Shown here one piece after another: positions 11,909-23,917 of a DNA stretch of 64,000 bases (positions are counted from its first letter, which is position 1; each line of letters opens with the position of its first letter). Made by a program: the position numbers and the translations under genes. The notes beneath the pieces were generated by a model. The model had not been told where the DNA came from. It made no database searches and saw nothing but the letters and a program-made list of their open reading frames with translations. The DNA comes from Symsagittifera roscoffensis (Eukaryota > Xenacoelomorpha > Acoela > Convolutidae), in contig NC_087068.1 in the NCBI RefSeq assembly GCF_963678635.1, forward strand, positions 9,370,027-9,434,026, written 5' to 3'.

Positions 11909-12440
11909 TGTTCCGACTTTCGCTACGAAAGTAACGGAATATTTGTGGTCGAGGTGAGTTTTTTTAACTTCAGACAAATTTCGACTTTTTAACTAGCCAT
12001 TTTTGACGGAAGTTTTTTTTATATCATTCAAAAAGTATTGTTGTCCTGGGCCTAAATTTGAAAAGATATTTTACCTGTGACCATTTTTTGTAAAGTCATG
12101 GGGATTTAACGATTACCATTTTGGCCAATTTGGGACAATTAACGAGCGATATACTTTGCGCTATTACCGCGTAAGCGGAGATGTAATCCGTCTCAAAAAT
12201 CGTTCCAAATTAGTTGAAGGAATTTTATTTGCCCTAATTGATTTGTTAAAAGGATCGAAAGCTAACCTTTTGTACTTTATATGGCGTGTGGGGTGATGAT
12301 TTTCACAAGAAATCTTAAATTTTAGAAAAACAATTTCGTACTTATCTATTACATTTAATTTTTTCATGTTACTACCACCCCATAGACTTTAAAAGGCAGT
12401 CGAAACATTCAAGGCTTCGCCTTTATACGAGCAGTCTTGT
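11909..12440 (+). mobile_element. Helentron-like element, copy 3 (full length)
   Basis: Begins 3 nt after the end of copy 2 in the same orientation. Complete 5' palindrome (actttcgctacgaaagt) and 3' tail ending GCAGTCTTGT. Confidence 0.75.
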
Positions 12441-12543
12441 GTTATATTACTGTCAATTGGCTGAGAATTTTTGTCACGAGATAGTTCAAGGTAGAAGTCT
12501 CGATACTGCTTCGATGAACATTTGTTACGTCTTTAGTAATTGT

Positions 12544-12954
12544 TGTTCCGACTTTCGTAACGAAAGTAACGGAATATTTGTGCTCGGGGTGGGTTTTTTC
12601 TTCAGACAAATTTCGACTTTTTAACTAGCCATTTTGACGGAATTTTTTTATATCATTCGAAACGTATAGTTGCCTTGAGCTTAAATTTGAAAAGATATTT
12701 CACCTGTGATCATTTTTCGTAAAGTTGGGGGGGGGTTTAAAGATTGCCATTTTGGTCAATTTGGGACAATTAACGCTCGATATAAAGAGCGAATTTTATC
12801 ACTCTGTACTATATATGGATGGCGTGTGGGGGGATGATTATCACCAAAAAACTCAAAATAAAAAAAAAAATTCATTTTTTTTTACATTTAATTTTTTTAG
12901 TGTTACTATTGCTTCATAGACCTTTAAATTTCATCGGAACATTCAGGGCTTCGG
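12544..12954 (+). mobile_element. Helentron-like element, copy 4 (3' truncated)
   Basis: Normal 5' end. The 3' end breaks off within the terminal hairpin after 'cattcagggcttcgg'. Confidence 0.7.
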
Positions 12955-13093
12955 TTGAATTTTGAAAATGGAAGTCAAACAGAAAAGGAAATAAAAAAAT
13001 ACGACAAGTCTTTGACTAATAACTAATTGAGGTTACGGAAAAAATGTCCGGAGTTTATACATCAAAATTTGAGACATTCAATAAATATGTTCT

Positions 13094-13637
13094 TGTTCCG
13101 ACTTTCGATACGAAAGTAACGGAATATTTGTGCTCGGTGGGTTTTTTTTTTTCTTCAGACAAATTTCGACTTTTTAACTAGCCATTTTTGACGGAATTTT
13201 TATATATCATTCGAAAGCTATTGTTGTCCTGAGCCTAAATTTGAAAAGATATTTCACCTGTGATCATTTTTCGTAAAGTAATGAGGGTTTAAAGATTGCC
13301 ATTTTGACCAATTTGGGACAAATAACGCGCGATATAATTCGCGCTATTAACGCGTAAGCGGAGATTTAATCCGTCCTAGAAATCGTTCCAAATTGGTTAA
13401 AAGAAGCTTATTTGCCATAATTGATTTGTTACAAGGAGCGAAATCTATTGTTTTGTACTTTATATGGCGTGTGGGGGGATGATTTTCATCAAAAAAAATT
13501 TCAAATTTTAGAAAAAAAAATTTTCATTTTATTTTATTTCATTTATTTTTCTTATGTTTTTTTTTGTTATTACTGCTCCATAAACGTTAAAAGCAGTCGG
13601 AACTTTCAGGGCTTCGCCCTGATACGAGCAGTCTTGT
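13094..13637 (+). mobile_element. Helentron-like element, copy 5 (full length)
   Basis: Complete family ends, including TGTTCCGACTTTCGATACG at the start and the hairpin plus GCAGTCTTGT at the end. Non-coding. Confidence 0.78.
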
Positions 13638-13699
13638 TAACTATATTGGCCTGTAACGTATGACTTCTAAAAGCAAAATGCTTTATTCTTAACTATTTT

Positions 13700-14235
13700 T
13701 GTTCCGACTTTCGATACGAAAGTAACGGAATATTTGTGCTCGGGGTGGGTTTTTTTTCTTCAGACAAATTTCGACTTCTTAACTAGCCATTTTTGACGGA
13801 ATTTTTTTAATCTTTCAAAAGCTATTGTTGTTCTGAACTTAAATTCGAAAAGATATTTCACCTGTGATCATTTTTCGTAAAGCTGTGAGGGTTTAAAGAT
13901 TGTCATTTTGACCAATTTGGGACAATTAGGGACAATTAACTCGCGATATAATTCGCGCTATTAACGCGTAAGCGGAGATTCAATCCGTCTTATAAATCGT
14001 TCCAAATTGGTTGAGCGAAGCTTATTTGCCATAATTGATTTGTTACAAGGAACGAAATCTATCTTTTTGTGTTTTATATTGCGTGTGGGAGGATGATTTT
14101 CATAAAAAATTTCAAAAAAAAAAATTTCGTTTTTATTTTATTTCATTTAATTTTTTTATGTTTTTACTGCTGCTCCATAAACCTTAAAAGGCAGTCGGAA
14201 CATTTAGGGCTTCGCCCTGATACGAGCAGTCCTGT
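13700..14235 (+). mobile_element. Helentron-like element, copy 6 (full length)
   Basis: Complete ends; the final block reads GCAGTCCTGT. Sits 62 bp after copy 5 in the same orientation. Confidence 0.78.
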
Positions 14236-15647
14236 TGTACTTTAATGATGGTTTAAGATTCAATCATCGACTGATAACGAAGTTAATATTCATTCTCGCT
14301 TCATAATCTGAATTTTGACCTAATTGGGCTGATAACTTTGAATTTCATCTAATATCACAACACCGACGAGAAGGGAAGACGGAATTTCGTTGCTTGAACT
14401 AGTTCTTATTTAAAGGCCACCTTTGTACCGCAAATCTTTACATTGCATACACAGGAAATCAATGGTAAACTGTCAAGTACCAAAAAGCAGACCATCTAAC
14501 AAGAAGAAAAAAATTTCGATTAAATATTCTAATATAATAGTACTTTTTGAGCTAAGAATTTTATCTAGGACGAAACTTGTTGAGCAAATATTCCGAAGAC
14601 CCGAATATCTTTCAATAAATAATAATGGTTGGCAAATTTATGGAGTTTGTTACCTTTCGGCTTTGAAATGCATCTGCTTCGTAAAAACAACGACACCAAT
14701 AGAGGCAAAAGAAAAACGGATATGACTGAATAAAAGCGAAGTAGCACTAAGGGATAAAAGAAACTGTTACCTAGCATTTTGGTACCAGTTTGGATCTAAT
14801 TTGGTTCAAATTTATTCTCAAAATGAAATTCATTCCCTTTATCGTTGTCATGCTTTGAATCAAATAATCGACCCAATTTAACATGAAAACATGTGTGAAA
14901 TTTTACGATCAGAATTAAATTTGTTGTAAAGATAGTAGTAAGTTTGTGTAATATTTTAAGTGGCATTTCAATTCGAAACAGATTAAGTTAAATTTTTGGT
15001 AAGAAAATATAGATTAAAAAGGTTCAAATTTTACTGAATTTAAGAGAAAATTGCTTAGAAAAAAAACGAAATTCATCAATTTGAAATCGGTAAAAACTTA
15101 AAAAAACTAGAGGTTAAGTATATTGAATGTTTGCGTAGAAAGATATGAAGAAAAAGCAGTATAATTTCAGCTTTTTTGCATTTCTTCGTTTTGGTACGCA
15201 ATCACAGATTTGTGACGTCAAAATTTTCACACTTAGCTGACAGTTTTCACAAGAAGTTGGATTACATGTAAATTGTGAACAAATTCGGATTGCATGGGTG
15301 GATTTGATTAAAGGTAAGAAAAACTCAGGGAAAACACCTACGCGCTTTTTAAATAACAATGTGCTTGTTCTATATCCGAAAATGCTATGTTTTATTTTTC
15401 ACAAAATTCGACTGTTTTCCACCAAATAGGAAGTTATCCGTCAAAACTCAATTTGAAACATTAAATAGTAGCAATAGCATCAAAAAAACTACCTCTCATG
15501 AAGTTTGGATGCTACATGTGTGCGACTTGCATGCGTGCCGCTTGGTGACCGCTCAACTAGCATAAAGCTCGACTAGCATAAAAGTTTAAAAACATGAAAA
15601 TGTATCGACTAGCATAATTTTGATAACTTTATATCCCAGAAACACAA
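14236..15647. other. Intergenic stretch without recognisable gene
   Basis: AT-rich, with only random-looking short frames. A short motif 'ctagcataa' recurs three times at about 15556-15620. Confidence 0.45.
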
Positions 15648-16751
15648 CCCGGGTTGACCAAAACTTCATATCATACAATTTCCATATATGAGAAATTTCT
15701 GCTTGTCATACAATTTCATACAATTCCATGCGTACAGAAAATTGTATGAAAACTCGGATCAAGTTAACATCCTCCCCCCCAAAATAGACCAAGTTAAGAT
15801 CGTCCACCCCAGCGCTGAATTTAAATTAAATTTGTTAAGCGCTGCATGTAAAATGCTCGATTCTGATTGGCTGAAAATTCCCAACTTAGAACCAAGTTAA
15901 CATCCTCCCCCCTAAACGTGTTTAGGGGGGAGGATGTTAACTTGGTCCGAAAACTCTATGATACACATTTTTCCATATATGAAAATTGTATGATAGATGT
16001 TTTTCCATAAACAAAAAAATTGATTTTTTGTTTCTAAACCTAATTTTTGAAAAATTTTGGTTGTGTTTTTAACCAAACACAAGTGACAAAGACCTTGGTT
16101 TACTCAAAGCACCAAAGTTTGGAGGCTCATGCATTTACAATGCATAGAAAACGACCTGAATTGTCTTCGAGCTGTCTTTCACAAGTGATGTAACAAAAAT
16201 ATAACAAAACGACGATTATTTTAAAAATCTGATATTTTTAAATTATCAGACATTGATCAAGGCATACATAAACACGCCATACAAAAGAAATTGGAATTTT
16301 CAGCGTTTTTGAAAAAAAAAAATTAAAGTGAAAAGGAAAAAAATGCCAACATTAGTGTATCCAGGACTACGTTATGCACACAAAAAATAGAATTTTGCAT
16401 GCAAAAAAAAAATTGGAAAAGTTTGCTTTTGTACAACAACCGATTTGCTGTACAACAACTGAAAAAATTATGGGGCAAACTCAAAAATACTTTTGTGTCG
16501 CCATCAAAAAAATGCCAGTCATACAATTTCCATATGTGGGAATTGTATGATAAGCATTTTTTTCAAAAAACAAAAACCTCGGTTTTTTATCACCAGACTG
16601 TTTTATAAGAATCAAACAGCCGTAGAAATTAGTTTTTATCTTTTTCAGCCATTTTTAGAAATTGTATGAAAATTGTTTGACAAGCGTTTTTCCACACTTG
16701 ATTTATGGAATTGTATGATAAGCATTTTAGGTGTATGGAGGTCAACCCGGG
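15648..16751. mobile_element. TIR element with CCCGGGTTGACC ends, copy A
   Basis: Perfect 12-bp terminal inverted repeats: CCCGGGTTGACC at the left, GGTCAACCCGGG at the right. Subterminal zones repeat 'attgtatgataagcatttt' several times, as expected of transposase-binding arrays. Non-coding. The insertion at 15756-15948 interrupts it. Copy B is at 50007-50932. The superfamily is not identified; no clear target duplication. Confidence 0.75.
15756..15948. mobile_element. Small MITE nested in copy A, with 8-bp target duplication
   Basis: Ends are GGATCAAGTTAACATCCTCC and the inverted GGAGGATGTTAACTTGGTCC. The 8-bp GAAAACTC flanks it at 15748-15755 and 15949-15956. Copy B has the uninterrupted site (aaaactctatg, about 50096-50106). 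The right end carries a further near-perfect palindrome (15891-15946). An 8-bp duplication suggests a hAT-type transposase. Confidence 0.8.
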
Positions 16752-18160
16752 AAAACAAGAAGCATAATTGATTTGAGTCTTGCTTTTTTGAGAAATAGAA
16801 ATGTGAGAGCAAACAAGCAATTGAAATTTTTCTACCACCTTAACATCCCTGGGGTAGAGGATCGGATCTCCTAAAACTATCCCCCATGGTACCTAGTAAC
16901 GAATCCCCTCATAATTAAATCATTCAACGGTTAAGAATAGGGTTTAGGGGGATTGGGGGAGAGATTATTTAGGTAGAGAGGAAGACAAGTGGAAAAAAGA
17001 CAAGTAGAAAACAATACCACGTAGTGCTAACGTTAGAAACGTTATAAAAATTGCAATAATGGGAGGAACAAATGATCTAGTTTAACGGAATGGCTCTAAT
17101 GGGAGTTTAATTGAAACAGAAGAAAAATGAAGAGACTGGTAAATTTACATAAGAATGAAGTATTGATGAAAAAAGCTGCACTAAAGCTTGAAATTGCTTA
17201 GCATGAAACTAATTTTGGAACGAATTTTTTGTCCTCAGATGGGTTGCACCCGAAACCTGAAAGGCTACATGGGACCAAGTTAGCATCCTCGCCCCCTCCC
17301 AGAGCCGTTTATTCTGCTCTTAAGCTCCACTGCTAATGTACCCATTCGTGGGTCGACTTGTACCCATTCGAGGAGAGCAGAAAAGATCTGATGTTTTCAA
17401 CTGGCTCGAGCCTTTTATGGCGATGAATATACGGTGAAGTGCAATGTAAGAAAGCATAAAAAAGAACAATAAGAAACAACGCATCCCGTGGAATAGGGGA
17501 AACAGCAGACGAAACTACTCAAAAAATAAACTCAAAGATATAATAACTAACACCTCTGAGAACAAGAAGAGATGTCTAAATAAAAAAGCATGATGATGAT
17601 GATGATGATAATGATATAGCCAATTAAAAAATACAACTTAGCAATTGCACACTCAAGTTTTGATTATTTGTTTCAAGATTTTGGAAATTCAAGGCTCTTA
17701 CTCATAAAAATCTTTTATAGTCCATTATAATCGATTATACTGAATTGAAATGTTGGATACCTTATTTGCTTTATAATTGCTCATTAATCCATTATAACAG
17801 ATTTTTAAAACAATTTTGTGGAGACAGACGTTGAAAATATAATATAACTGATTATTATCCTATCATTCATGGAATTTTATTGTGGGGGGGGGGGCGTGAG
17901 ATTCAGGGACTATTCTGTTATACGGCCCAAAATTTATCTTTTTCAACTTTTTAATCATTGAACCATAAGGCTCGAATCTGATTGGTTCAAAACAATTTCT
18001 GTAAGAAAAGTGTGAATACCCAATAAAAAATGAAGCTCTACCAACAAATTGACAAATATGGGCCATCGTATTACAGAAAAGACCCGAATTTCATTGGGGC
18101 TGAAGAGGAGTGCTCAGGTAGATACAGTGAAGTGATGTCCCGCTTTGGATCATTTTTAAA
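16752..18160. other. Intergenic stretch with minor repeats
   Basis: No gene seen. Contains a fragment of the nested MITE end (gggaccaagttagcatcctc, about 17271-17290), a short GAT microsatellite (about 17590-17611) and a poly-G run near 17883. Confidence 0.45.
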
Positions 18161-19788
18161 GCAACAGTTGAAATCTGATCAGATGGAAGAGTCCTAATAA
18201 ATAAGGATCCACTTAACCAGCTCTACACAAAGAACCAGAAGAAGTTTTCAATTTGGCTACGTTGCGTCTTTGCACGACTCAAATATTAGCTATGTTGCGA
18301 CTTTGCTTGACCCAAATTTGCTATGTTGCCACTTTACTTGACCCAAATTTGCTATGTCGCGACTTTGCTTGACCCAAATTAGCTATGTTGCCACTTTACT
18401 TGACCCAAATTTGCTATGTTGCGACTTTGCTTGACTCAAATTAGCTATGTTGCGACTTTACTTGACCCAAATTTGCTATGTGGCGACTTTGCTTGACCCA
18501 AATTAGCTATGTTGCGACTTTGCTTGACCCAAATTTGCTATGTTGCGACTTTACTTGACCCAAATTTGCTATGTCGCGACTTTGCTTGACCCAAATTAGC
18601 TATGTTGGGACTTTGCTTGACCCAAAATTGCTATGTTGCGACTTTACTTGACCCAAATTAGCTATGTTGCGACTCTGCTTGACCCAAATTAGCTATGTTG
18701 CGACTTTACTTGACCCAAATTTGCTATGTCGCGACTTTGCGCGACTCAAATTAGCTATGTTGAGACTTTGCGCGACTCAAATTAGCTATGTTGCGACTTT
18801 GCTTGACCCAAATTTGCTATATTGCGACTTTGCGCGACTCAAATTAGCAATGTTGCGACTTTGCTTGTCCCAAATTTGCATGTTGCGACTTTGCGCGACT
18901 CAAATTAGCTATGATGCGACTTTGTTTGACCCAAATTTGCTATGTTGCGACTTTGCGCTACTCAAATATTAGCTGCAACAGTTGAAATCTGATCAGATGG
19001 AAGAGTCCTAATAAATAAGGATCCACTTAACCAGCTCTACACAAAGAACCAGAAGAAGTTTTCAATTTGGCTACGTTGCGTCTTTGCACGACTCAAATAT
19101 TAGCTATGTTGCGACTTTGCTTGACCCAAATTTGCTATGTTGCCACTTTACTTGACCCAAATTTGCTATGTCGCGACTTTGCTTGACCCAAATTAGCTAT
19201 GTTGCCACTTTACTTGACCCAAATTTGCTATGTTGCGACTTTGCTTGACTCAAATTAGCTATGTTGCGACTTTACTTGACCCAAATTTGCTATGTGGCGA
19301 CTTTGCTTGACCCAAATTAGCTATGTTGCGACTTTGCTTGACCCAAATTTGCTATGTTGCGACTTTACTTGACCCAAATTTGCTATGTCGCGACTTTGCT
19401 TGACCCAAATTAGCTATGTTGGGACTTTGCTTGACCCAAAATTGCTATGTTGCGACTTTACTTGACCCAAATTAGCTATGTTGCGACTCTGCTTGACCCA
19501 AATTAGCTATGTTGCGACTTTACTTGACCCAAATTTGCTATGTCGCGACTTTGCGCGACTCAAATTAGCTATGTTGAGACTTTGCGCGACTCAAATTAGC
19601 TATGTTGCGACTTTGCTTGACCCAAATTTGCTATATTGCGACTTTGCGCGACTCAAATTAGCAATGTTGCGACTTTGCTTGTCCCAAATTTGCATGTTGC
19701 GACTTTGCGCGACTCAAATTAGCTATGATGCGACTTTGTTTGACCCAAATTTGCTATGTTGCGACTTTGCGCTACTCAAATATTAGCT
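18161..19788. repeat. Tandem duplication of an 814-bp block (18161-18974 and 18975-19788)
   Basis: The second block restarts with the unique left-flank sequence (gcaacagttgaaatctgatc), which appears at 18161 and again at 18975. Both blocks run through the same irregular series of satellite variants, and the 102-codon frames at 18664 and 19478 are identical. By eye I found no mismatch. Either a recent unequal exchange or an assembly duplication. Confidence 0.85.
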
Positions 19789-21660
19789 ATGTTGCGACTA
19801 TGCTTGAACCAATTTTGCTAAGTTGCGACTTTGCTTGACCCAAATTAGCTATGTTGCGACTTTACTTGACCCAAATTTGCTATGTTGCGACACTGCGCGA
19901 CTCAAATTATCTATGTTGCGACTTCGCGCGACTCAAATTAGCTATGTTGCGACTTTGCTTGACCCAAACTTGCTATGTTGCGACTTTGCTTGACCCAAAT
20001 TTGCTATGTTGCGACTTTGAGCGACTCAAATTAGCTATGTTGCGACTTTGCTTGACCCAAATTTGCATGTTGCGACTTTGCGCGACTCAAATTAGCTATG
20101 ATGCGACTTTGTTTGACCCAAATTTGCTATAATGCGACTTTGCGTTACTCAAATATTAGCTATGTTGCGACTATGCTTGAACCAATTTTGCTAAGTTGCG
20201 ACTTTGCTTGACCCAAATTAGCTATGTTGCGACTTTACTTGACCCAAATTTGCTATGTTGCGACTTTGAGCGACTCAAATTAGCTATGTTGCGACTTTGC
20301 TTGACCCAAATTTGCTATATTGCGACTTTGCGCGACTCAAATTAGCAATGTTGCGACTTTGCTTGTCCCAAATTTGCATGTTGCGACTTTGCGCGACTCA
20401 AATTAGCTATGATGCGACTTTGTTTGACCCAAATTTGCTATGTTGCGACTTTGCGCTACTCAAATATTAGCTATGTTGCGACTATGCTCAACCAAATTTG
20501 CTTTATTGCGACTTTGCGCGACTCAAATTAGCAATGTTGCGACTTTGCTTGTCCCAAATTTGCATGTTGCGACTTTGCGCGAATCAAATTAGCTATGATG
20601 CGACTTTGTTTGACCCAAATTTGCTATGTTGCGACTTTGCGCTACTCAAATATTAGCTATGTTGCGACTATGCTTGAACCAATTTTGCTAAGTTGCGACT
20701 TTGCTTGACCCAAATTAGCTATGTTGCGACTTTACTTGACCCAAATTTGCTATGTTGCGACACTGCGCGAATCAAATTAGCTATGTTGCGACTTCGCGCG
20801 ACTCAAATTAGCTATGTTGCGACTTTGCTTGACCCAAACTTGCTATGTTGCGACTTTGCTTGACCCAAATTTGCTATGTTGCGACTTTGAGCGACTCAAA
20901 TTAGCTATGTTGCGACTTTGCTTGACCCAAATTTGCTATTTTGCGACTGCGACTTTGCCCGACCCAAATTAGCTATGTTGCGACTTTACTTGACCCAAAT
21001 TAGCTAAGTTGGGACTTTGCTTGACCCAAATTTGCTATGTTGCGACTTTACTTGACCCAAATTAGCTATGTTGCGACTCTGCTTGACCCAAATTAGCTAT
21101 GTTGCGACTTTACTTGACCCAAATTTGCTATGTCGCGACTTTGCGCGACTCAAATTAGCTATGTTGAGACCTTGCGCGACTCAAATTAGCTATGTTGCGA
21201 CTTTGCTTGACCCAAATTTGCTATGTTGCGACTTTGCGCTACTCAAATATTAGCTATGTTGCGACTATGCTTGAACCAATTTTGCTAAGTTGCGACTTTG
21301 CTTGACCCAAATTAGCTATGTTGCGACTTTACTTGACCCAAATTTGCTATGTTGCGACACTGCGCGACTCAAATTAGCTATGTTGCGACTTCGCGCGACT
21401 CAAATTAGCTATGTTGCGACTTTGCTTGACCCAAACTTGCTATGTTGCGACTTTGCTTGACCCAAATTTGCTATGTTGCAACTTTGAGCGACTCAAATTA
21501 GCTATGTTGCGACTTTGCTCGACCCAAATTTGCTATTTTGCGACTTTGCGCGACTCAAATTAACTATGTTACGACTTTTCTTGACCCTAATTTGCTATGT
21601 TGCGACTGCGACTTTGCACGACTCAAATTAGCTATGTTGCGACCTTGTGCGACTCAAGCT
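18249..21660. repeat. 31-bp tandem satellite array
   Basis: About 3.4 kb of head-to-tail 31-bp units with core 'gctatgttgcgactttg' followed by either 'cttgacccaaattt' (type A) or 'cgcgactcaaatta' (type B), roughly 105-110 units. A larger block beginning 'gactatgcttgaaccaattttgctaag' by parts recurs at about 19795, 20169, 20665 and 21260, so there is higher-order structure. Because 31 is 1 mod 3, a translated frame cycles through all three registers every 93 bp; the open frames of up to 102 codons are a by-product. Interrupted at 18975-19062 by duplicated flank. Confidence 0.93.
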
Positions 21661-21800
21661 TCTTACGGGATGATGGAACTGCGGTCGCAGAAAGTCCATT
21701 TCGGCGACCCATTTCGGTCGCAACATGAGTAGTGGACCTCGCCCCGGGTGGCAACACGTGGTTCAGGAAGATACACTTCGCTATGTTCTATAAGAGAGCG

Positions 21801-22594
21801 CCGTGTCAGGACATTTGTGTCCCAGACAAACAGTCCAAAATGCAAAAAGTGTCGAAGACATTTGGTTCTCAGACAAAATTGTCCTAAAATTGTCTGGGCT
21901 GTTGCCAAACTAGTTAATGACCAGATTAATTTGATAAGCTCTCAATAGAAAGGAGTAAATCGATAAGGCCACGCAACTGAGCAATTAGACCAGAAATTAC
22001 TTTGTGCAGCATATAAGAAACAAAATTAACACAGGACTCAATTCATTTACACATACCTACACAATTATTGCTAGATTGATAATGTTGCCAAACGTTGACA
22101 TGAGAGATCATAATTTCATTGTTATTGCTCTCTAGTTCGTGTTGACAATGGAAATTCTTATGACAAATAAAAACAACGAAATGCTAGTTTATGATGCATA
22201 CGCATACTTCAAACATCGGATCCTAACAGACACCTCAAATTCGTGGCGATGTGTTTTTTATCTAAATGCAATGGCCGTGTGCGCACTTTCCAAGATAACG
22301 TCACTATCATAAATGATCACAGTCATTTTCCCGAGCAGCAACATCAAACTATAATTCAAAGTCAATTTATTTTCAAAATTTGATATGGTTAATTGGTACG
22401 CAAAGAATCTAATTAAAGAACGACCAAAAAACCTCAAAAGAACAAAGAATTAAAGATCACAAGGTTAAATCAAAGAAAATTTGCAGAACAGTTTCGGACA
22501 ATTTTGTCTGGGACATAAATGTCTGGTACAATTTTTTGATTTCGGACTGTTTTGTCAAGGACACAAATGTCTGGGACACAAATGTCTATGCACC
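21801..22594. mobile_element. MULE-like non-autonomous element, long TIRs and 9-bp target duplication
   Basis: Imperfect inverted arms of about 100 bp: left with 'gacatttgtgtcccagacaa', right with the reverse complement series 'gacacaaatgtctgggacac'. Flanked by the direct repeat AAGAGAGCG at 21792-21800 and 22595-22603. Nine-bp duplications with long TIRs are typical of Mutator-like elements. The interior has no recognisable transposase. Confidence 0.72.
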
Positions 22595-22603
22595 AAGAGA
22601 GCG

Positions 22604-23890
22604 AATGCAGGAAACGAGGTCCAAAGCAAAAGACAAAAGTAGATGTATACGACTATTGTGCTTCGAAGGCCAGCATGGATTTTTGTAGATACGTAAGAAG
22701 ACAACGATAAAAAGAACATGGGAAAAATGAAAGTTTTTTGTAAGAGACTAAGTACGAACTAATTGATTGAATTAAGTTTTTTAATTTGAGGAAATTAGCT
22801 TACACTCCTATCCAGTTTAAGATGGTGGTTGACGTTACCAAATATACTCAGGATATGTTAAACATGTGAGGAAAGATGTTAACTTCGAAAGAAGGCGCTC
22901 TTCCACACGATCCTTTAAAACCGATACAGATCGAGAGCAATAAAATATCAATTCAATCCCTCTTTAAATTGGAAAAAGCAGCACCAAATTTGCCAAGCGA
23001 TAGTCAAATCAAAGTCTCAAAAAAGTGTAATCAAGTGTAAAAAAAAGTGTTTTTTTTTGGTTAGCAAATAGTTTAAGAGAATCACTTGAATCATGTTACC
23101 TTTGGTCGAGGGGAATTTTTTACGAACCCTTGGTACTAATGGGTATCCACCATATGTCGAAGGGCTAACGCACCTGCCTATAATTAAAAAAGTCAATGGT
23201 TCGAACCCGGCCAGGCCCTGTTTTTGATTTGTGAGCGGTAAATTGTCTGTTTGCCTGCTTTTTTGTCGGCTTAGTTGCCGCAGCACCTAATTCGTCTAGA
23301 AGCTGGGCATTTTAACGTAAATTGAAAAACGGTTCAATGTTTGTTTTGCGGTTTTGGGCAGGTAATTGATTTCCAAGAAGTTTTACCTAAATTTTTGCTA
23401 TTTTTTAAATTATTTTTTCATGATGTTTGTTGAAATTTTTTTGGTAATTGTTTTCTTTATAAGTTCAACGAGTGTTCTATGCGTTTGTTGCAGTAGTAAC
23501 ACTCATGCTTGAGACGAGAAATCCCAGAAACTCGATTATCGCCGGGACCTGTTTTTTTTTTGTAGAAACTGAAAATTTTGAATATTTTAGACTTTCACAT
23601 CTGCTAATTTTTGTCGGCTTACGTCCGGCAGAAAGCTTTGGTTTCTTCGTAGCATTTGGAAAGTCCTTCTTAAAGTTTCTAATGGTGCAGGTAATTTTGT
23701 TTCATGAGTTTTTTGTCCTTTTTTGCAGTTTTTATAATTTTTTTTGCCAAAAAAAAAACAATTTTCAAAGTTTTTTTTTCAAATTTTGATTTGTCTTTTC
23801 ATTTGCTGATAAACATAGTCATTCATTTTTGTATCGCAAATAATGCGAAGTGTGAAATTTTGCAGAGTAGGCAAGGAATTCGAAGGTATT
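22604..23890. other. Intergenic stretch with a tRNA-like patch
   Basis: Around 23150-23215 (+) there is an A-box-like 'gggctaacgcacctg' and a perfect B-box-like 'ggttcgaaccc'. No tRNA cloverleaf can be drawn, so a tRNA-derived SINE remnant is the likeliest reading. The 105-codon hydrophobic frame at 23472-23789 is T-rich and looks random. Confidence 0.35.
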
Positions 23891-23917
23891 TGAAAAGAAG
23901 ATATAGTGGATACTTCA

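Noticed and set aside
18664-20132. Three open frames of 93-102 codons with repeated peptides in the satellite
   Set aside because: They follow from the 31-bp period and low stop density; two are identical because of the 814-bp duplication. No start context, splice sites or domain.
18249-21660. CRISPR-like appearance of regularly repeated units
   Set aside because: Units are directly abutting with no spacers, and the genome is eukaryotic.
21663-21948. Opposing 81- and 66-codon frames after the satellite
   Set aside because: They overlap each other and run into the inverted arm of the MULE-like element; no domain.
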